Source: Desarmillaria ectypa (lineage: Eukaryota > Basidiomycota > Agaricomycetes > Agaricales > Physalacriaceae). Taken from it: DNA of 64,000 nucleotides. Below are positions 33,068 to 45,779 of this stretch, in pieces. The stretch's first letter is position 1. Each line of letters starts with the position of its first letter. The stretch spans positions 496,001 through 560,000 of the forward strand of contig JAUDYN010000005.1 in assembly GCA_030407005.1 (NCBI GenBank). Direction: 5' to 3'. Made by a program: the position numbers and the translations under genes. A model generated the notes under the pieces. The model saw only the letters and a program-made list of their open reading frames with translations. It had not been told where the DNA came from and did not search any database.

Positions 33068-33706
33068 CGATGCTGACTTTAAAGGTGCTCGATGGCGTCA
33101 TTGCTTTGGCATCCCGATGACGAAGCATCCACGTGATGACCAAATAATAGCAATGATGTTGTATCAACGCGAAAGCGCCTCCGCAAAGCGAAGTCCTGTT
33201 CGCAGAGACTGACAACTTCGACATTTACGAGAGCGTATATATAGTCCGTATAATTATTTAATTATGCAAGAGATCCGTTCTTCCGTAAGTGACCTTTCCC
33301 GGAATTTCTGTGATCCGGAACACTACTTTTCACGCACCAAGTATAGTAGAATATTACTAGAGGATCCAAACCTTCCAGACCAAGAACGAACGCCATCGAT
33401 CATTGTATCTCCGATAGTTCTCAACTGTAAAAAGCAAACAAAGGTTTTATTCCATACAACGAAAAAGAAGGGTATCAAACTATATAACACAGTAATGAAC
33501 AAATAACATAAGCAACTAAACGTCACCAGTTTTTAGAATGCGTAGGGTATGTCGTAAATCGTAGGTGCATTCGTAAGTATCTTTAATTCATATCGTCGCA
33601 AACAAAACAAAAAAAAAAAGAACCGTGACGGACATCAAGAGAAGAACAAAGTAGAAAAGGGCGTAACAGATAAACACAGGAAAACAAACATGGGGGACAT
33701 GGACAA
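33068..33706. other. No gene recognised
   Basis: Glutaredoxin promoter plus P450 3' flank. An A-run (about 33606-33620) and AT-rich sequence are present. Open frames at 33264-33506 on either strand look like chance. Confidence 0.4.
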
Positions 33707-35801
33707 TTATTCGTGTCGAGTGATGAGTTCCACCGCTCTCATCGATCGTGGCGTGATGTTACATTTGAATGGGGCCGGATGGCTACCTCGTGTTATGAAT
33801 TCATAGTTCACACTGAAGCTGCCAACATACCTGACACTGCCATGCGAAGGATTGAACACGGGTTCATCCCCCTTGACCTTGGAAATATCGAAGGTAGAAA
33901 GGGCCGTAGCACACACGATATACGTCGTGGCTTGCGCAAGAAGGCGTCCTGACGGGGAAAAGAAAACAAGCGTCAAAAATAGATTGCCGACAAAAATATA
34001 CATCTTCAACCGTACCTGGACAGCTCCTAGAAAACATACCGTTCGTCGATGAGTACATCATTATTAATATTAATACGTGCGTGACATACCGTCTGCCAAA
34101 TCCAAAGCTAATTTCCCGGGGATCTTGTTCAGGAGTGGGGCCAAGGAAGCGTTCGGGATTGAATGTATCCGGATCTTTGTAAACTTCGGGGTCATGTGCC
34201 ATTGCCCTGAGAAAGGAGACGTTACTAAATGGATGAATATACACAAGATAACCACTTACCATATGTTAGGGAAAACAACCGATCCTTTCGGAATGAAATG
34301 CCCTTCAAAGACGTCGTCTTCCAGCGTCGCATGGGGAATAGCTATCAGGAGTTAGTCAGTGGAGCACGGGTGCTATTGTCGAATCACGAACCAATGGGAG
34401 CTACAGGGTAGAATCGAACGAGCTCTTTACATAGAGCATTCACATACGGTAGATCATCTCGGTCGTCGAAGGTAGGCAGCCTGTCCCCACCAAGTACCAA
34501 ATCCAACTCGCTCTGAGCCTTCTTTTGAACATCCGGGTAAAGCATCATAAGAAGAAAGAATGTGTCCAGCACTGCGACCGTCTGGAGGAAATCAGTGCAA
34601 ATCCCATCCCATCCATACGGAACTGACCGTATCGGCGCCCGCTGAGTGTGGCGTTAGTGACTGGTCACGGTAATTTGAAAGAAAGGAACGTACCTGCATA
34701 GATAGCTCCAGCCGCCCACTTCAAATCATGTTCGGCAACAGATCCACCCCCTTGAAGGAGATTGGACACGAAGCACTCAGGCGCCTCATCCATTGCCTGC
34801 AACAACACGTTCGTGTCAAAAATATGTCAGAAATAGAATCAGGTACGTACTGCTTGCCGCTTAACCATCTCATAGGGTATGTTGATCATATTGCGCAAAT
34901 CTTGTGCCCATTGCTTTGCTTTGAGCTGAAACCCTGCACCAGGGAACCATTCTGGGACATGACGTACTAAGAGACAGAAGTTGAGAGAACAAACATAGGG
35001 TCGAGATTTAAAGGCAACGTACACATTGGAATAATATCAACTAGAAACTGTCCGGGTGATGAAGCAACCGACAGTTCCTCCATGGCGCGATTCACCAGCG
35101 CGACCATATCATCCTCTTCCTTTTCGACTTCATAACCATAAGTAATACGTAGTACTAATGCTGCGACGTCCCTGAAAACAAATCAGCAACAGTTTTCTTT
35201 TCTACGGCCGGTAAGAAGGATCCCACGACGTACTGGGATATATGCGAGTGCAACCTTTCGGGGGAATCCAGTAAGCGCTTCATCAGGCTCTGGGCCTCCT
35301 GTTCTTCCATAGGGTAGAACGTTCGAATCGCAGATTTGCTCCCGAGAACTGAGTGTAAAAGTTTTCGGTGGGCCCTGAAGGTTTCACCGTAGGGAGCCAG
35401 GCCAATGATGTCGTTCCAACCCATGAGGTCTCCTGCCATCACCAATTTGGGTCGTTCAGAATATATGACGCTCCGTTTATCGAGAAGCGCGTATGCCGCC
35501 CGGTGAGAATTGAGCACGATAAAAGTTCGCCCGAACATAGATACGGAGCACACGTCGCCTGGCGCGTCGAATTATGTTACTAATGTTCACGTGAAAGAGA
35601 CTTGAGCGACATACCCCAGATTTTACCCCATAGAGTGAAGGTGAGCCAAGGGCGGTCTGTGGGCATGTCGAGAACATTGCCGATGATAGGATATCCGCGG
35701 GGACCAGGCGGCAGTGGAGAGCGTCGTGTAGAGAGAAGACGTCGAACGAAGTAAATACCAGCAACAAAGAGAAAGAAGTCCAAGAAATAGAGAAAAGACA
35801 T
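33707..35801 (-). CDS. Cytochrome P450 monooxygenase, multi-exon
   Basis: About eleven exons with introns near 50 bp. The first exon (35615-35801) has a membrane anchor (FLYFLDFFLFVAGIYFV) and the proline hinge LPPGPRGYPIIGN. Exon 2 contains IVLNSHRAAYALLDKRS and the helix-C region YGETFRAHRKLLH. The I-helix AGADT is split by introns near 34640-34710. ExxR is KELVR (near 34425). PERF is NPERFLGP (near 34140). The heme loop FGFGRRSCPGR is assembled across two introns near 33965-34105. The C-terminus continues to TAA 33707-33709. All key residues are present, so the enzyme should be active at the ER membrane. The substrate is unknown. The closest relative visible is the pseudogene at 25.0-26.6 kb. 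A TATA-like acttatatgac lies about 55 bp upstream of the ATG. Confidence 0.9.
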
Positions 35802-38800
35802 GATCTCCCGGGGGAGAGAAGTGAAAGGGAAGACGGGAAGGGTTTGGTCAGGGAGACTTATATGACGGTCCCGGGGGGTAGCGAAATAATGGACATCTAT
35901 TGTGCTTCTCGGACCGGGTGTAATCAGGGTCGTCTAAATCTGTAAAGCTGACCAAAAGGAAATTCAAAGGCGTGTTGAATTGGAAATGGCTGACTCCCGT
36001 ACTGTCAGTTACATTGCCGGTCCTGTAGGCGAGTCAGATAGAATTTAGGCGTTGAATGAACAGAAACATAGCGACTTCCTCAGGTATGTATGGGCATCTT
36101 GCAGGGATCCTGAAATTCGACCTATTTCTGACTCCTCGTTCGCATTAGGTAAGATCTGGGGGTCGATTGGGATATCTGAACCGGCATCTACCACAATAAA
36201 CCCTCCTCATGTCTCCTCTGACTCCTCATAAGGGTCAATAGCTTCTCACGTGAATAAGACAGCTGAGGTAGGTTTTAATATTAACAATGATACCACTAGG
36301 CGCTGAACTTACCGAGTAAGTGAGATTCCATCTATTTTGCCATCGAATGAACGTGTTAAGAACCGTTAAGGATGGAACGGATGGGAAACCGAGAACGAAA
36401 CGGAGACGGCGCCGCCCCGTCAGTCGGATCCGGTGGCGCTACTGATCTTGGTGAAACCTTCTGCCACCCTCAAATCAGCTTTGACTCCAAAGTTTGAATC
36501 TACTTGAAAAGCCGGAATATTTTGGGAAAATATTCAAGCCCATGCGAATGGAAGTCGGCTTTGATGACTACTGCTGTCCAGGTAAAACCTCGTGCCCGTC
36601 AACGTGGCCCGTGCAAGCCTTCGCATTGGGAAAGGACGGCTCCGTACGCGTCTTAAAGTGGTGAAGGCTGCATTTAGCAGTCTAAACGTGCAGATAAGAG
36701 GGCCTGGGGTAAGTACATGTTGATTTGGCGACGGTCGCGTTAAGATCTCCCAGGTACCGGTGTCCAAAGATGATCGGCAACGTAGACTTCGATACCGGAT
36801 TGCCGGATTGAACCGCTTCCGTGGCGTTATTGCGGCTCCTCATCCACGAAGGAACTGTATACCCTCTACGGAAGCAGGAGTCCCGAGGATGAGAAATCAT
36901 AAAGTGCACCTCCACAGCTCAGCGTGGCTCAGATGATCCTGTCCCCTTGCATACTCCATGAGCAGGAGATATGAAGAAATCGCTCGATCTGAAGTACACG
37001 ACTAGTAAAAGATAAACTTTCACGCAAAGATAGTGTGTCGGAGATGGTGGCCTACGTGAGATGATTGGCAAAGCAATGTTGGCAGGGATTCGTAGAATCC
37101 ACGGCCTGCAAGCCGTCTACAGAACCTTGAAAAGCGTGGGTCGAGACCATACGCTACAGAAGCAGCACCGACGTTTCGCGTTAACAGTGTCTGGATGAAG
37201 ACGTTCAATAACGTACATACCATGCCTCATGTACAGATATTTTCGGATACAACATCCGAATTGCTAGCCAACTTGGTCCCTTTGGCCTGGATTTGTATTC
37301 CGTGCTTCATGGCGAACATATTATTGTTTCTGCGAAATCTATTAATGCTGACGTGGACACGCAAGAATACAAGTTGAGACGGTACGCACAGATTGAACGG
37401 CACTACAGAACTCGTATCTGGGCAACAATGAGGTAAAAAGAGGCGAGTAATTGAGAAACCGGGTCGACAGAAAATCTTGTCAGAATGTCGTGGTTGTTAG
37501 GGTTGGTCGAGGTTCGTCGTCGACTCCGGAGTCCGCAAGGCAGTGCTTGGATCCTGGCCACGTGCTATTATGTAAACCAAATACACGTGTTAACGCGTAC
37601 TAACGCGAGTAACCTTTTACTAAGTACAAGCTGTCCTTGACTACAGACTAGTGACTATCTCCGCAATTTTTTCAACAAGATGCCGGATCTCTAAGGCAAA
37701 ATCTGGGTGTAGATGACGCCGGGTGCTGGGAAAGAACGTGTCAAGGCATTTAATAAAACTCTCTTCTTGATGCACTAGTACTTTCTTCGCAGGTATTGAC
37801 TATTGGTTGTAGACCGGCCATTTTTCTGGCCTTGACAACAAGCGAATGATCTTAGCTGTCTGACATTCACCCCATCTTCACCGCAATATTCGACAATGGG
37901 GGAAAAACGGCCTCGCTTTCTTACATGACAGCACGGTTACCTTTGCAGCATACGGTCCCAAGGAAGCACGAGAATGAATGATGATAACAATCTTTCATTC
38001 GGAGATATACCTTTCATATATGAGTTCTCCGTAGTTATTTTCCCCCTTTTTTGGTATTTTCCCTTGATTAACCAGGATTATCCGTGACAGGCGAGTCTAC
38101 TAAGGCTTGATAACCTCATAAGAAGGCCGCTTGACGTCGTGGGCTGTGGTGTACTTCTACTTCTCTGTCCTCCGCAGTCGGTGTGTGTCATCACAATGGG
38201 GTTCCGTGCTGACTGTGCAATGGGTCATCAAACAGGTTTACTATTGCTGGCGGCCACTTTGACTGTTGAAGCAATGAGGCTCGAGGTTGCAACGTGAACA
38301 TGGAACCACATGCAAGGAGCCTTGGAGATATCTTTTCCTTGATATTTCGAACGTGCTTATCGACACCTGGTTTCGATTTTGACGATTTAACTCATGTCTC
38401 ATCAATTCGTCTCACCTTTGTTAGCTTACACGCTTTGTCTCTGCCTGAGAAGCGCTCTTCCATGGCTCTTCTCGATCAGAATAACTTATCAAGCGCTTTC
38501 TCTCACGCACGACATCCTATACAATAAACATGTTTATATAATTCTTCTCGCGCTTGCGCACCGGTCCAGATCCCAGATCAAAAAGACTGCAAAAACGAGG
38601 AAGCAAGGAAACACAAGTCCGGGAAACTTGTTCAAGCAGAACACGATCAGCATCCAGACGAAACAACCAAGATTATGTGTACTTCGTATGTGGTAAGGGT
38701 GTCAGCTCTGGGGTGTAGATGTTAATGTTCACACCGATGTCATCCATGAAACAAGCGCCTGCAGTTCGTTGAAAGTTTCAGAAGGAATTGATAGTGATCA

Positions 38801-38992
38801 TCAATAATCCTCGTATTGGGGGATCTCGTAAAGTATCCGGAACGAGGCGTCTTCCCTTCGTCGCCTGTGATGATCACCTGTGCAAAGAGGAAGAAGTTCT
38901 AGAACCTGATCCTACTAACATTCCTGATAGAACTGTGGGTGTTGGCCCGGTGAAGAGCTAGAAGCTCGTGTTAAGAACCAGTATGAGTATAT
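35802..38992. other. Long intergenic stretch, no gene recognised
   Basis: Several short open frames on both strands (for example 36534-36915 on -, 38294-38696 on +) lack homology I recognise and join poorly. Composition is ordinary, with no repeats or inverted structures noted beyond short AT runs. A non-coding or rapidly evolving gene cannot be excluded. Confidence 0.4.
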
Positions 38993-39402
38993 CTAAATTT
39001 TGAGAAGCCGCACTTTGATCAGATCCTCTCCAGCAGCCGGAGTTGTCGCGAGAAAATGTCCACAACTGATCCAGTTTCCCATTCTCCGTTAGTCAAGGTA
39101 CCAGAAATAAGACTTACAGATGAAGAATAGAATCATTCGCATCCCTGAGCCCGGCGAATTCTCCGCCAGTCGAGTCGTTGATCTTGACCCAGGATAGTCT
39201 AGCACCGTTGGCAAAGAGAGCCTAGGTAACAGAGCCGCCACACGATACCAGATAGACCAAGACTGGGCGCTGGCTGTTGGCTGAAATGGCATGAACGATC
39301 AGTTGCCTTAATACTTGGAATCCACTTACGACCACTCAGCCCTAATGGAAGAACCTGCTGAAGCGGTTGCAGATGATTGAAGAACCGACGGTTTTCCGCC
39401 AT
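38993..39402 (-). pseudogene. Small spliced ORF with internal TAG
   Basis: From ATG 39400-39402 the exon MAENRRFFNHLQPLQQVLPL.. is followed by a GTAAGT..CAG intron of about 50 bp. The same frame then continues NSQRPVLVYLVSCGGSVT, a single TAG, then ALFANGARLSWVKINDST and, after a second GTAAGT intron, CGHFLATTPAAGEDLIKV to a final TAG at 38993-38995. Frame, splice sites and amino-acid texture persist across the stop, so it is either a recently broken gene or one with a mis-read intron around the TAG. The family was not recognised. Confidence 0.4.
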
Positions 39403-40243
39403 CTTTGCTGCTGATGGTCTACCGAATAGGTTTGTCGTTGAATAAGAAAAATCACAGTAAAGACTTATGCTAACTTTGGGATCGAGGATCCTGAAAGACG
39501 GAGTCCGATATGGCAGTCAGCGAATCTTGGTTAAAGGGAGGGGTATAAATGGATGGTAAGAGATTAAATAAAGGTTGTCGATGGAGCTTCCATGTGATAT
39601 ATAAAGTGGACGCGTACTGTAAAGCCTCTCGGATACACGTCTGGCCGCTAGCGCTGTTGTACGATGACCATCCTGTATGCGTGGTTCCTACACAAGATAT
39701 CATCAATAAAAGATGCAACAGACTCGAAGCCATCACGGCAGAGTAATATCCGCTATCGATCACATAGGAAATAACACCTCCGCGTGCAGCTACCTTTGCA
39801 ACAAAAATAGCAGAAGCGACAAGAACAGAGAGTGAAAACGTGTTTTACGATGCGATGAAGAGCAAGTCCAGACAACCTTTACATCAGCTTCGGGAGCGAA
39901 GAAACACCGTCGTAAACTCAGTGTCATGCGTGCGGAAAAGCCAGTAAAAGCCAGCAAGATCAAGATAATCATTAGCGTTGGTCGCAGCATTATGCTGATG
40001 AGTTATACTTGGACGAAAATCATATTTCATCAGAGTTCCGTGTCGACTGAATTGAATGGAAAAAAGCTTGGAGCATTACACGAGTACCGACGGATGTTTA
40101 AAACCCGATTGATAGGCTAGGATGCTCGGACGTCCTTCGGGTCTTTTCACTCCTTGTCCATTGTCCAAATTCTCCGTCTAAAGATTCCTGAGTAGAAAAA
40201 AAAAATACAATAAACTGATACAATGAATAAGAGTGTCAAGTCT
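39403..40243. other. No gene recognised
   Basis: Intergenic. The - frame 39470-39763 and others have no recognisable homology. The right end includes the 3' flank of the disordered-protein gene, with an A-run at 40197-40206. Confidence 0.4.
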
Positions 40244-41198
40244 TTACAATGGATCCAAAAAAGCCATCTCTGCAACCCTTCGACTCTCGATATCCGCTAT
40301 CTGACGAGCCTCAATCGTGAGGCTTGTGCGATTGTGTATAGTGACTTGAATCGGTTTCCTTGTGCAGGGTACTGGATCGGCAACAGGATTACTGGCCTGG
40401 CGCTCCCAGTCAACATCGATAGGAGACAAGTCCTTTTTGCGTGATCGCTGGGACACAGAGGTCGGATGAGCTGGAGTATTAGGAAGTGCAGAGCGAGTGA
40501 CAAATGCTACAGGGGGACTTGCTCCCTTAGGCAGGGGCGGTGGAAAAGACGATGACGATGACCTCGTATCGCTACGATTTCGAGGCCCAAGAGGTCGGGG
40601 CTTCCTAGGGGACGTGGAAGAGGATGAAGTCGATGGTCGCCTAGTGTTGGATCTTGGGATCGACACATCAGGAGGCGATGTGCGGTTTCCAGGCGGCAAA
40701 TCGTCTTGGACCGGAATGTGCTCAATGAATCGGCTTGGGCGAAGTATTGACGGGCCAGCCTCGTTTTTGGATTGCTCCCACTGCTTCTTGACAAGTTCAG
40801 CAGCTGTAGGGCCTTGCTGAGAAGACGCTTTGTCACTCGCTAAACGGACTTCCTCAAAGAGCGCCGTAGCATCCCATTCTAAGGGAGGGGGAGAGTTGGA
40901 TGGATTCGTTGCCGTAAGAGGTGGTAGTAGCCCTCTTTCGCGAAGAGCTTCCTCTCTGCGTTGTTGGGCGAGGGCGGACGGAGGGTCTGAGGAAGGATCG
41001 GTAGGAGATGAAGTCAAGGCGTCGGACAAGCGCCGTAGAAATGATTTTGGCCCCGACGAAAATAGTATACGAGTCGATGGACGACGTGCGCTTGATAGTT
41101 GAGAATGAATCATATTTATCATCATGGAAACGCAGAAGAACTTACTCTACGTTGCCTGAAGAGCCAGAGTCTTGGCTACGCTTCCGTATATGAGTCAT
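40244..41198 (-). CDS. Uncharacterised disordered protein
   Basis: Two exons (41146-41198 and 40244-41090, 55-bp intron) give 299 residues starting MTHIRKRSQDSGSS. The protein is Ser/Pro/Arg-rich with a few amphipathic helical stretches (QQRREEALRERGLLPPL; WDATALFEEVRLASDKAS; AAELVKKQWEQSK). It ends with a more ordered basic and acidic tail (IQVTIHNRTSLTIEARQIAD). No signal peptide, membrane helix or recognised domain. The Ser/Arg and SPRKPR-type motifs suggest phosphorylation or nuclear/cytoskeletal scaffolding, but that is a guess. Frame continuity over the intron and absence of stops support it as real. Confidence 0.65.
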
Positions 41199-42885
41199 AA
41201 ATGATCTAGAAAGATGTCAATGGGAGTCGATTGGACGATGCAACGAAATGACATGTGGATATGCTCACCTGAGTCGGCTTGAGATAGAATTGATGGGCAG
41301 ACAGCACTAAGTCGTGCTGCATTATACAATGAACATCTTTAAGGGGCAGAAAACGCAGGCAGTGCAGGGTTCTATGATATGACAACGGCCTTTATAGACC
41401 ATGCGAAGAGCCAACGATGCCCTCTTCATAGGTGATTGGTTGCAGCTGATCAGTGTTGCTTCTTTCTCCGTGATTTATATGCTGTTCTTAGCCATCCCCG
41501 GAGTGAAAGTATCATAGTGATGATCCATCACATTGGACAAGTTCGAGCCTCGAGGTACAGCTCAATAACGGGGATCCAGGAGAGCGGTAGTTCCGACACG
41601 GATGGAAGGCCCGGACGCTTTACTGTGTGACTGATATGGAGGCGATACATTACTAGTAGTGTGCGAATACGAGTATCTGTCTTGAGAATGAGGTGCCGAT
41701 GAGCCTCACCTAGTTCATAATCGATAAGTACTGCCTTGTCCGTCAAAGATGATGGCAGCCAATGCTAGATATCACCACCGAATTACAGCGGAACACAACC
41801 GAGAATACAGCACATTTAGATGAACCCGATGAAAACAGGAGTAAGCACTTGAAGGAGAAGGCACTAATAGTTGTAATTACCATTGAATGGTGGTTAGGAA
41901 GAACCATTTAAACTTGCCACGCCGAGTCATCCAGTAACGGCAGTTGCCGGGTCCCCGATTCTTTTCCTTTGTAAACAACAAGCTGTAGACTCCGATAGCT
42001 TTGGATGGTATGCTCGTTCGTTAGAATATTGTGGAAAAATGCTGGTGCAAAATGCGAGCTGGCGGCGCGAGTCTACTTAAATCCAGCCCTCCATTTGGAC
42101 TTGTGTCCAATGTCCATCCTTCATATACATTACATCTTCAGCAAGAAATTATCATCTACACCTCGTATTATACACTGGCAGTGTGCACCAACCAACAAGG
42201 AGATATCCGAGTCAGAATGGAATTCTTGCGCCGCTGGAAATGTGAAATGAAGCGAGTTGTTGATATCTTTCAGACCATCATTGCTTATCCACGGCAATCT
42301 AATACCTTTCCTTTTCAACGAGAAGTTTAATTCAAGGTTAGAGAAAACTCAGAAGAGAAGAGTCGGCTCACAAGCGTCAGAAGCGTTATTGCTGCATTTC
42401 CATCGGACAATCCCCGGGAAGGAGCCGTGACTACTTCTGACAGAGGTGCCGGATAGCTGACTACTAAATGAGCCGTTGCGTGCCGCATGCTCGTTCAAAT
42501 TACTTAAAGCCGATCCAGAGTATAGCCCCTGTCCAGACAGTTTGGCACTACTCAAGGTCAGTTACTGTCATTTTGGAAAGAATCGGGAATTGCCGCCGTT
42601 TGAAATGATCCGCAGATGAATAGCATGCATTTAGGATATACAAGTAGCATACACCAATGACAACAAAGGCCAAGAGCTACAAAGGAAAATGAATTTTTAA
42701 TCGCGGCGACGCGTTGTACGCAGTACAGGACGTGTATACATGGCAAACTTACATATGCAAGACTAACAAAAAGACAACAGAAGGGAGTACGGTATAAATA
42801 CCAGTAGCGTTCAAAGTAGAAACCACAATGAAGTAAGAGGAAATCGTTAAGGCATAAAAGCCAAACCATGACTGTGATTCCAAGA
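41199..42885. other. No gene recognised
   Basis: Upstream region of the disordered-protein gene and 3' flank of the AT-hook/SANT gene. A - strand frame at 41528-41746 and + strand frames at 42005-42330 read moderately well but match nothing I know. Confidence 0.35.
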
Positions 42886-44904
42886 CTACTTGCCATTCAT
42901 CACCGAACTCGTGCTCCCGTTGGGCTGATACATGTACTGATGTTGTACTGGGGGTCCCATAAGAGGCTTGGAAGATGTGTCTGTCGGCCGAGGGCGGTAA
43001 TACGGACGATCATGAGACGACGAGGCCACTACAGGCGAAGGCGTGTTGACTGCCACGGTAGGCATCGGCCAAGGCAATGACACTTTGGAAGTGGACGCAG
43101 AAGGCTTGGGCTGGTTCTGCATCGACGGCGATGCCACGGGAGTCGACTGTCCGTGGCTGGCAGATGGTGACGGGTTCGTATTAGCCGGGTTGGCGGACGT
43201 AGGAGACGTCGTCTCCGTAGGAACAGGCGGACTCGCAGTCTCACCGTCCGTCTCTCGGCGCCGTTTTACTCCCCGTGAATTCAAAGCTCGCGTACTGCTC
43301 TCTTTTAGACCAAGCTGAGTAGCTTTAATGAGAATTTGATGGCTGGAGACGTGTGAATAAGCATCAAGAAATACACTGAACTTACACTTACCGTGTCCGA
43401 TCATTGCCAAATCGGTTTACTACCCAGTCCCATTCCATTTCTCCCGTACTATTTTGTGATTTACTCTCCTCAGCAAGGGTTTTCAGTCTTTCCGTTTCGT
43501 CGTCTGACCATGCTCCTTGATTGCCGCCAACCCCCGGCATTGTTGTTGAGACTGTAGGGGTTGGTACTGCCGGTGTCTGCTGCTGCTGCTGAGGTTGTTG
43601 TGGTTGCTGAGGTTGCTGCTGCTGTGGTTGCTGTGACTGCTGCTGTGGTTGCTGAGATTGCTGAGATTGCTGCTGCTGCTGCTGCTGCTGCTGAGGTGGG
43701 GCAGGAGGCTGAGGTGCGCCGTAGTATTGCGGACTTGGCATATACGACGGGTATTGATAGTAGGGAGCTGCTGGATACTGACCAGGTGGTGGAGCATACA
43801 TAGGGTATTGAGGTGCATTCATAGACACTACAAATGACTGGGGCTGGTTTATGACGGCAGCTGGAGCGATATTAGACGTAGTGGCCGCTCCAGCTGGAGG
43901 TGCAGGGGGTTGAGGAGGTTGGTACAAAGTCGGTATAACCGGATACATGGGTGGCGGTGGTGTCGTTATAAGACGAGATGGGTTCGCTAGCTATAATATC
44001 GTCAGAATGCATTTCACTGAGCAGATACAGTTCTGAAAACCAGCACGAGAAGGTTCCCGTTCTTTGTTGGGCCAAGAGAATTAGGGTTCATGCCCGTTCT
44101 TTCAGCCTGGGAATGAACAAAAAACAAGAGCAACTCGATGCGCTATCTCTCACATTCTCGCGCCAGGTTATATAGGGAAATACGTACCAGTGTATCGCAA
44201 ATACGTTTGGCCTCGTTCAGCATGACCAAGGGATCGACCTTATTCCCTGGTGCGGAATGATAACATTGGGCAACAACCAATGGATTCGCACCTTTCTGTA
44301 AGTGCTCTTTCAGAAAATGGTTTCGAGAAGTACAATCATACGAACCACCAACTCTTCCGCGGCATTGTAGAACTCTGCGCAGAGATTCAAGACGCGCCAT
44401 TGAAATTCGTAGTATTGCTGATTCTGAGCGTTCACGTCTGGATGTTGAGGTGGTGCTGTTCCTGGGCCGGTAGGGTGTAAAGGTGGATGGGAATACTGAA
44501 TCACTGGTTTGCTCGGCGGTTGACTGGAACGATTGCGTCGATTCTTTGACCCGCGGGGCCGACCGGGCCTACGCTTTTGCTCCGGTTCATATTGGTGTAT
44601 GATTGGTTCGTCCTGTTGTTGGGTTGGCGCACTGTGAAAATATGCAGTAGACATTGTCGTATCGATAGAACATAGCTCACCTCGCCGTCTTCATAGCTGG
44701 GCTCGGGGTGCCACTGGGTTGTGTTTCCTCTGGCCGATTGGGTTGCTGCGCTACTACTTCGTCATCGTCATCTTCCTCGTCGTCGTCATCATGTCGTGGC
44801 TTGGAATTATAGCCTGTCGTTGGCGTATACGTAGCGGGTGCTTGGGCACCTACGGGGAGGTGCAGGGCGTGGGACAAGGGCTGGTAATGCTGAGGATTAT
44901 CCAT
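42886..44904 (-). CDS. AT-hook and SANT/Myb-like nuclear protein
   Basis: Six exons (44681-44904, 44349-44631, 44188-44295, 44047-44106, 43392-43990, 42886-43342) with short introns encode 576 residues and stay in frame (1731 nt). In order: a polar N-terminus with an Asp/Glu run (residues about 40-60), an AT-hook (RRPGRPRGSKNRR), a helical region FQWRVLNLCAEFYNAAEEL..NPLVVAQCYHSA, a Pro/Tyr/Gln-rich stretch with a long Gln tract, and a SANT/Myb-like helix set (GAWSDDETERLKTLAEES.. WDWVVNRFGNDRTRHQIL). A KRRR nuclear signal and a Ser/Thr/Pro-rich tail follow. A DNA- or chromatin-binding regulator is inferred. The exon 2 donor could lie three bases further on. Confidence 0.8.
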
Positions 44905-45289
44905 ACACTGACTGTTCCCATTACAGAACAAAGGAAGGCATAGTGGCCGCCCCTCAGCGCATGCAAGGACAAAGTCGAAATCATAGACGAACAGTATATT
45001 CTCGATCAGGACGCCTGCTGCTAGACGTCAAAGTAAAAAGCAGATATTCAAAACCGGAGTGTGACGTTCCCTGTACGCCGATAAGGATAAACATACCACA
45101 AAAATAAAATAGAAATGTCCAACGGACCTTTGCAGAATCGGATGTGCAGCTTCCTGGCCTCCAAATAATCTTTCCAAAATATTATTACGAGAAAATACAA
45201 GTAATTTTCCGATATGGAGAGGGGAATATCGTCGAGTTCGCTGCCAGCGACGGTGAGTAGGGGGTGAGATATCTCTTCCCCCCAATTTC
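44905..45289. other. No gene recognised; upstream of AT-hook/SANT gene
   Basis: Divergent flank holding the promoter side of the AT-hook/SANT gene. Open frames here lack homology. Confidence 0.35.
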
Positions 45290-45530
45290 CTACGAGTTTA
45301 TTATTCGATCTCCGACCAAGTTCTTCTTCGGCAAGTAGCGGCCAAGCTCTGCCGCACTTGAACATCCATGTGGATGTTCGTAAGTACAAGCAATCGAAAC
45401 GCCGTTCCGGGTTACTCTGACGGCCTTGTTCATTTCGCCACCGGGGAGATAGTCCAGGGTTGCACCGTCCATTACTTTGCAAGGGTCTCGGCTATCTTCT
45501 CCCGTTGATATCGCGTTGTTTCATCAGTTT
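45290..45530 (-). pseudogene. Short coding fragment, family unknown
   Basis: On -, a frame reading DPCKVMDGATLDYLPGGEMN, then VTRNGVSIACTYEHPHGCSS, and ending ..GDRIINS at TAG 45290-45292 has good amino-acid texture but no credible start of its own. It looks like the last exon of a small gene or a fragment. The MITE at 45599-45777 lies directly upstream and may have separated it from its start. Not recognised. Confidence 0.3.
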
Positions 45531-45598
45531 GCTTCTGATACGTATACCTTCCTACCTCATAGCCTAGGCGTGGCGTCGCTTCCTGTTGAGTTACTCTA

Positions 45599-45777
45599 CT
45601 ATGGGTGGTCGGCATGTGCAAATTTCAACGCAGCACAGCTTTCTCTGAACCCACAAATAAAATAATTGTGCACTATTAGTTGTACAATTCCATTGAGTCT
45701 CAGAAAAAAAAACCGAAGCCAACAAGTAGCCAGAACATGCTGCAAACCAAAAATTTGCACATGCCGACCACCCACAG
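45599..45777. mobile_element. MITE copy 1, TA-flanked
   Basis: 179 bp bounded by TA at 45597-45598 and 45778-45779. The terminal inverted repeats are about 27 bp (C-T-A/G-T-G-G-G-T-G-G-T-C-G-G-C-A-T-G-T-G-C-A-A-A-T-T-T), with one mismatch. There is no coding capacity. TA duplication and length fit a Tc1/mariner-derived MITE. A second copy lies at 48981-49154. Confidence 0.88.
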
Positions 45778-45779
45778 TA

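Noticed and set aside
43561..43837. Poly-Ala/Val and poly-Leu open frames on +
   Set aside because: They are antisense readings of the CAG/CAA glutamine repeats of the AT-hook/SANT gene.
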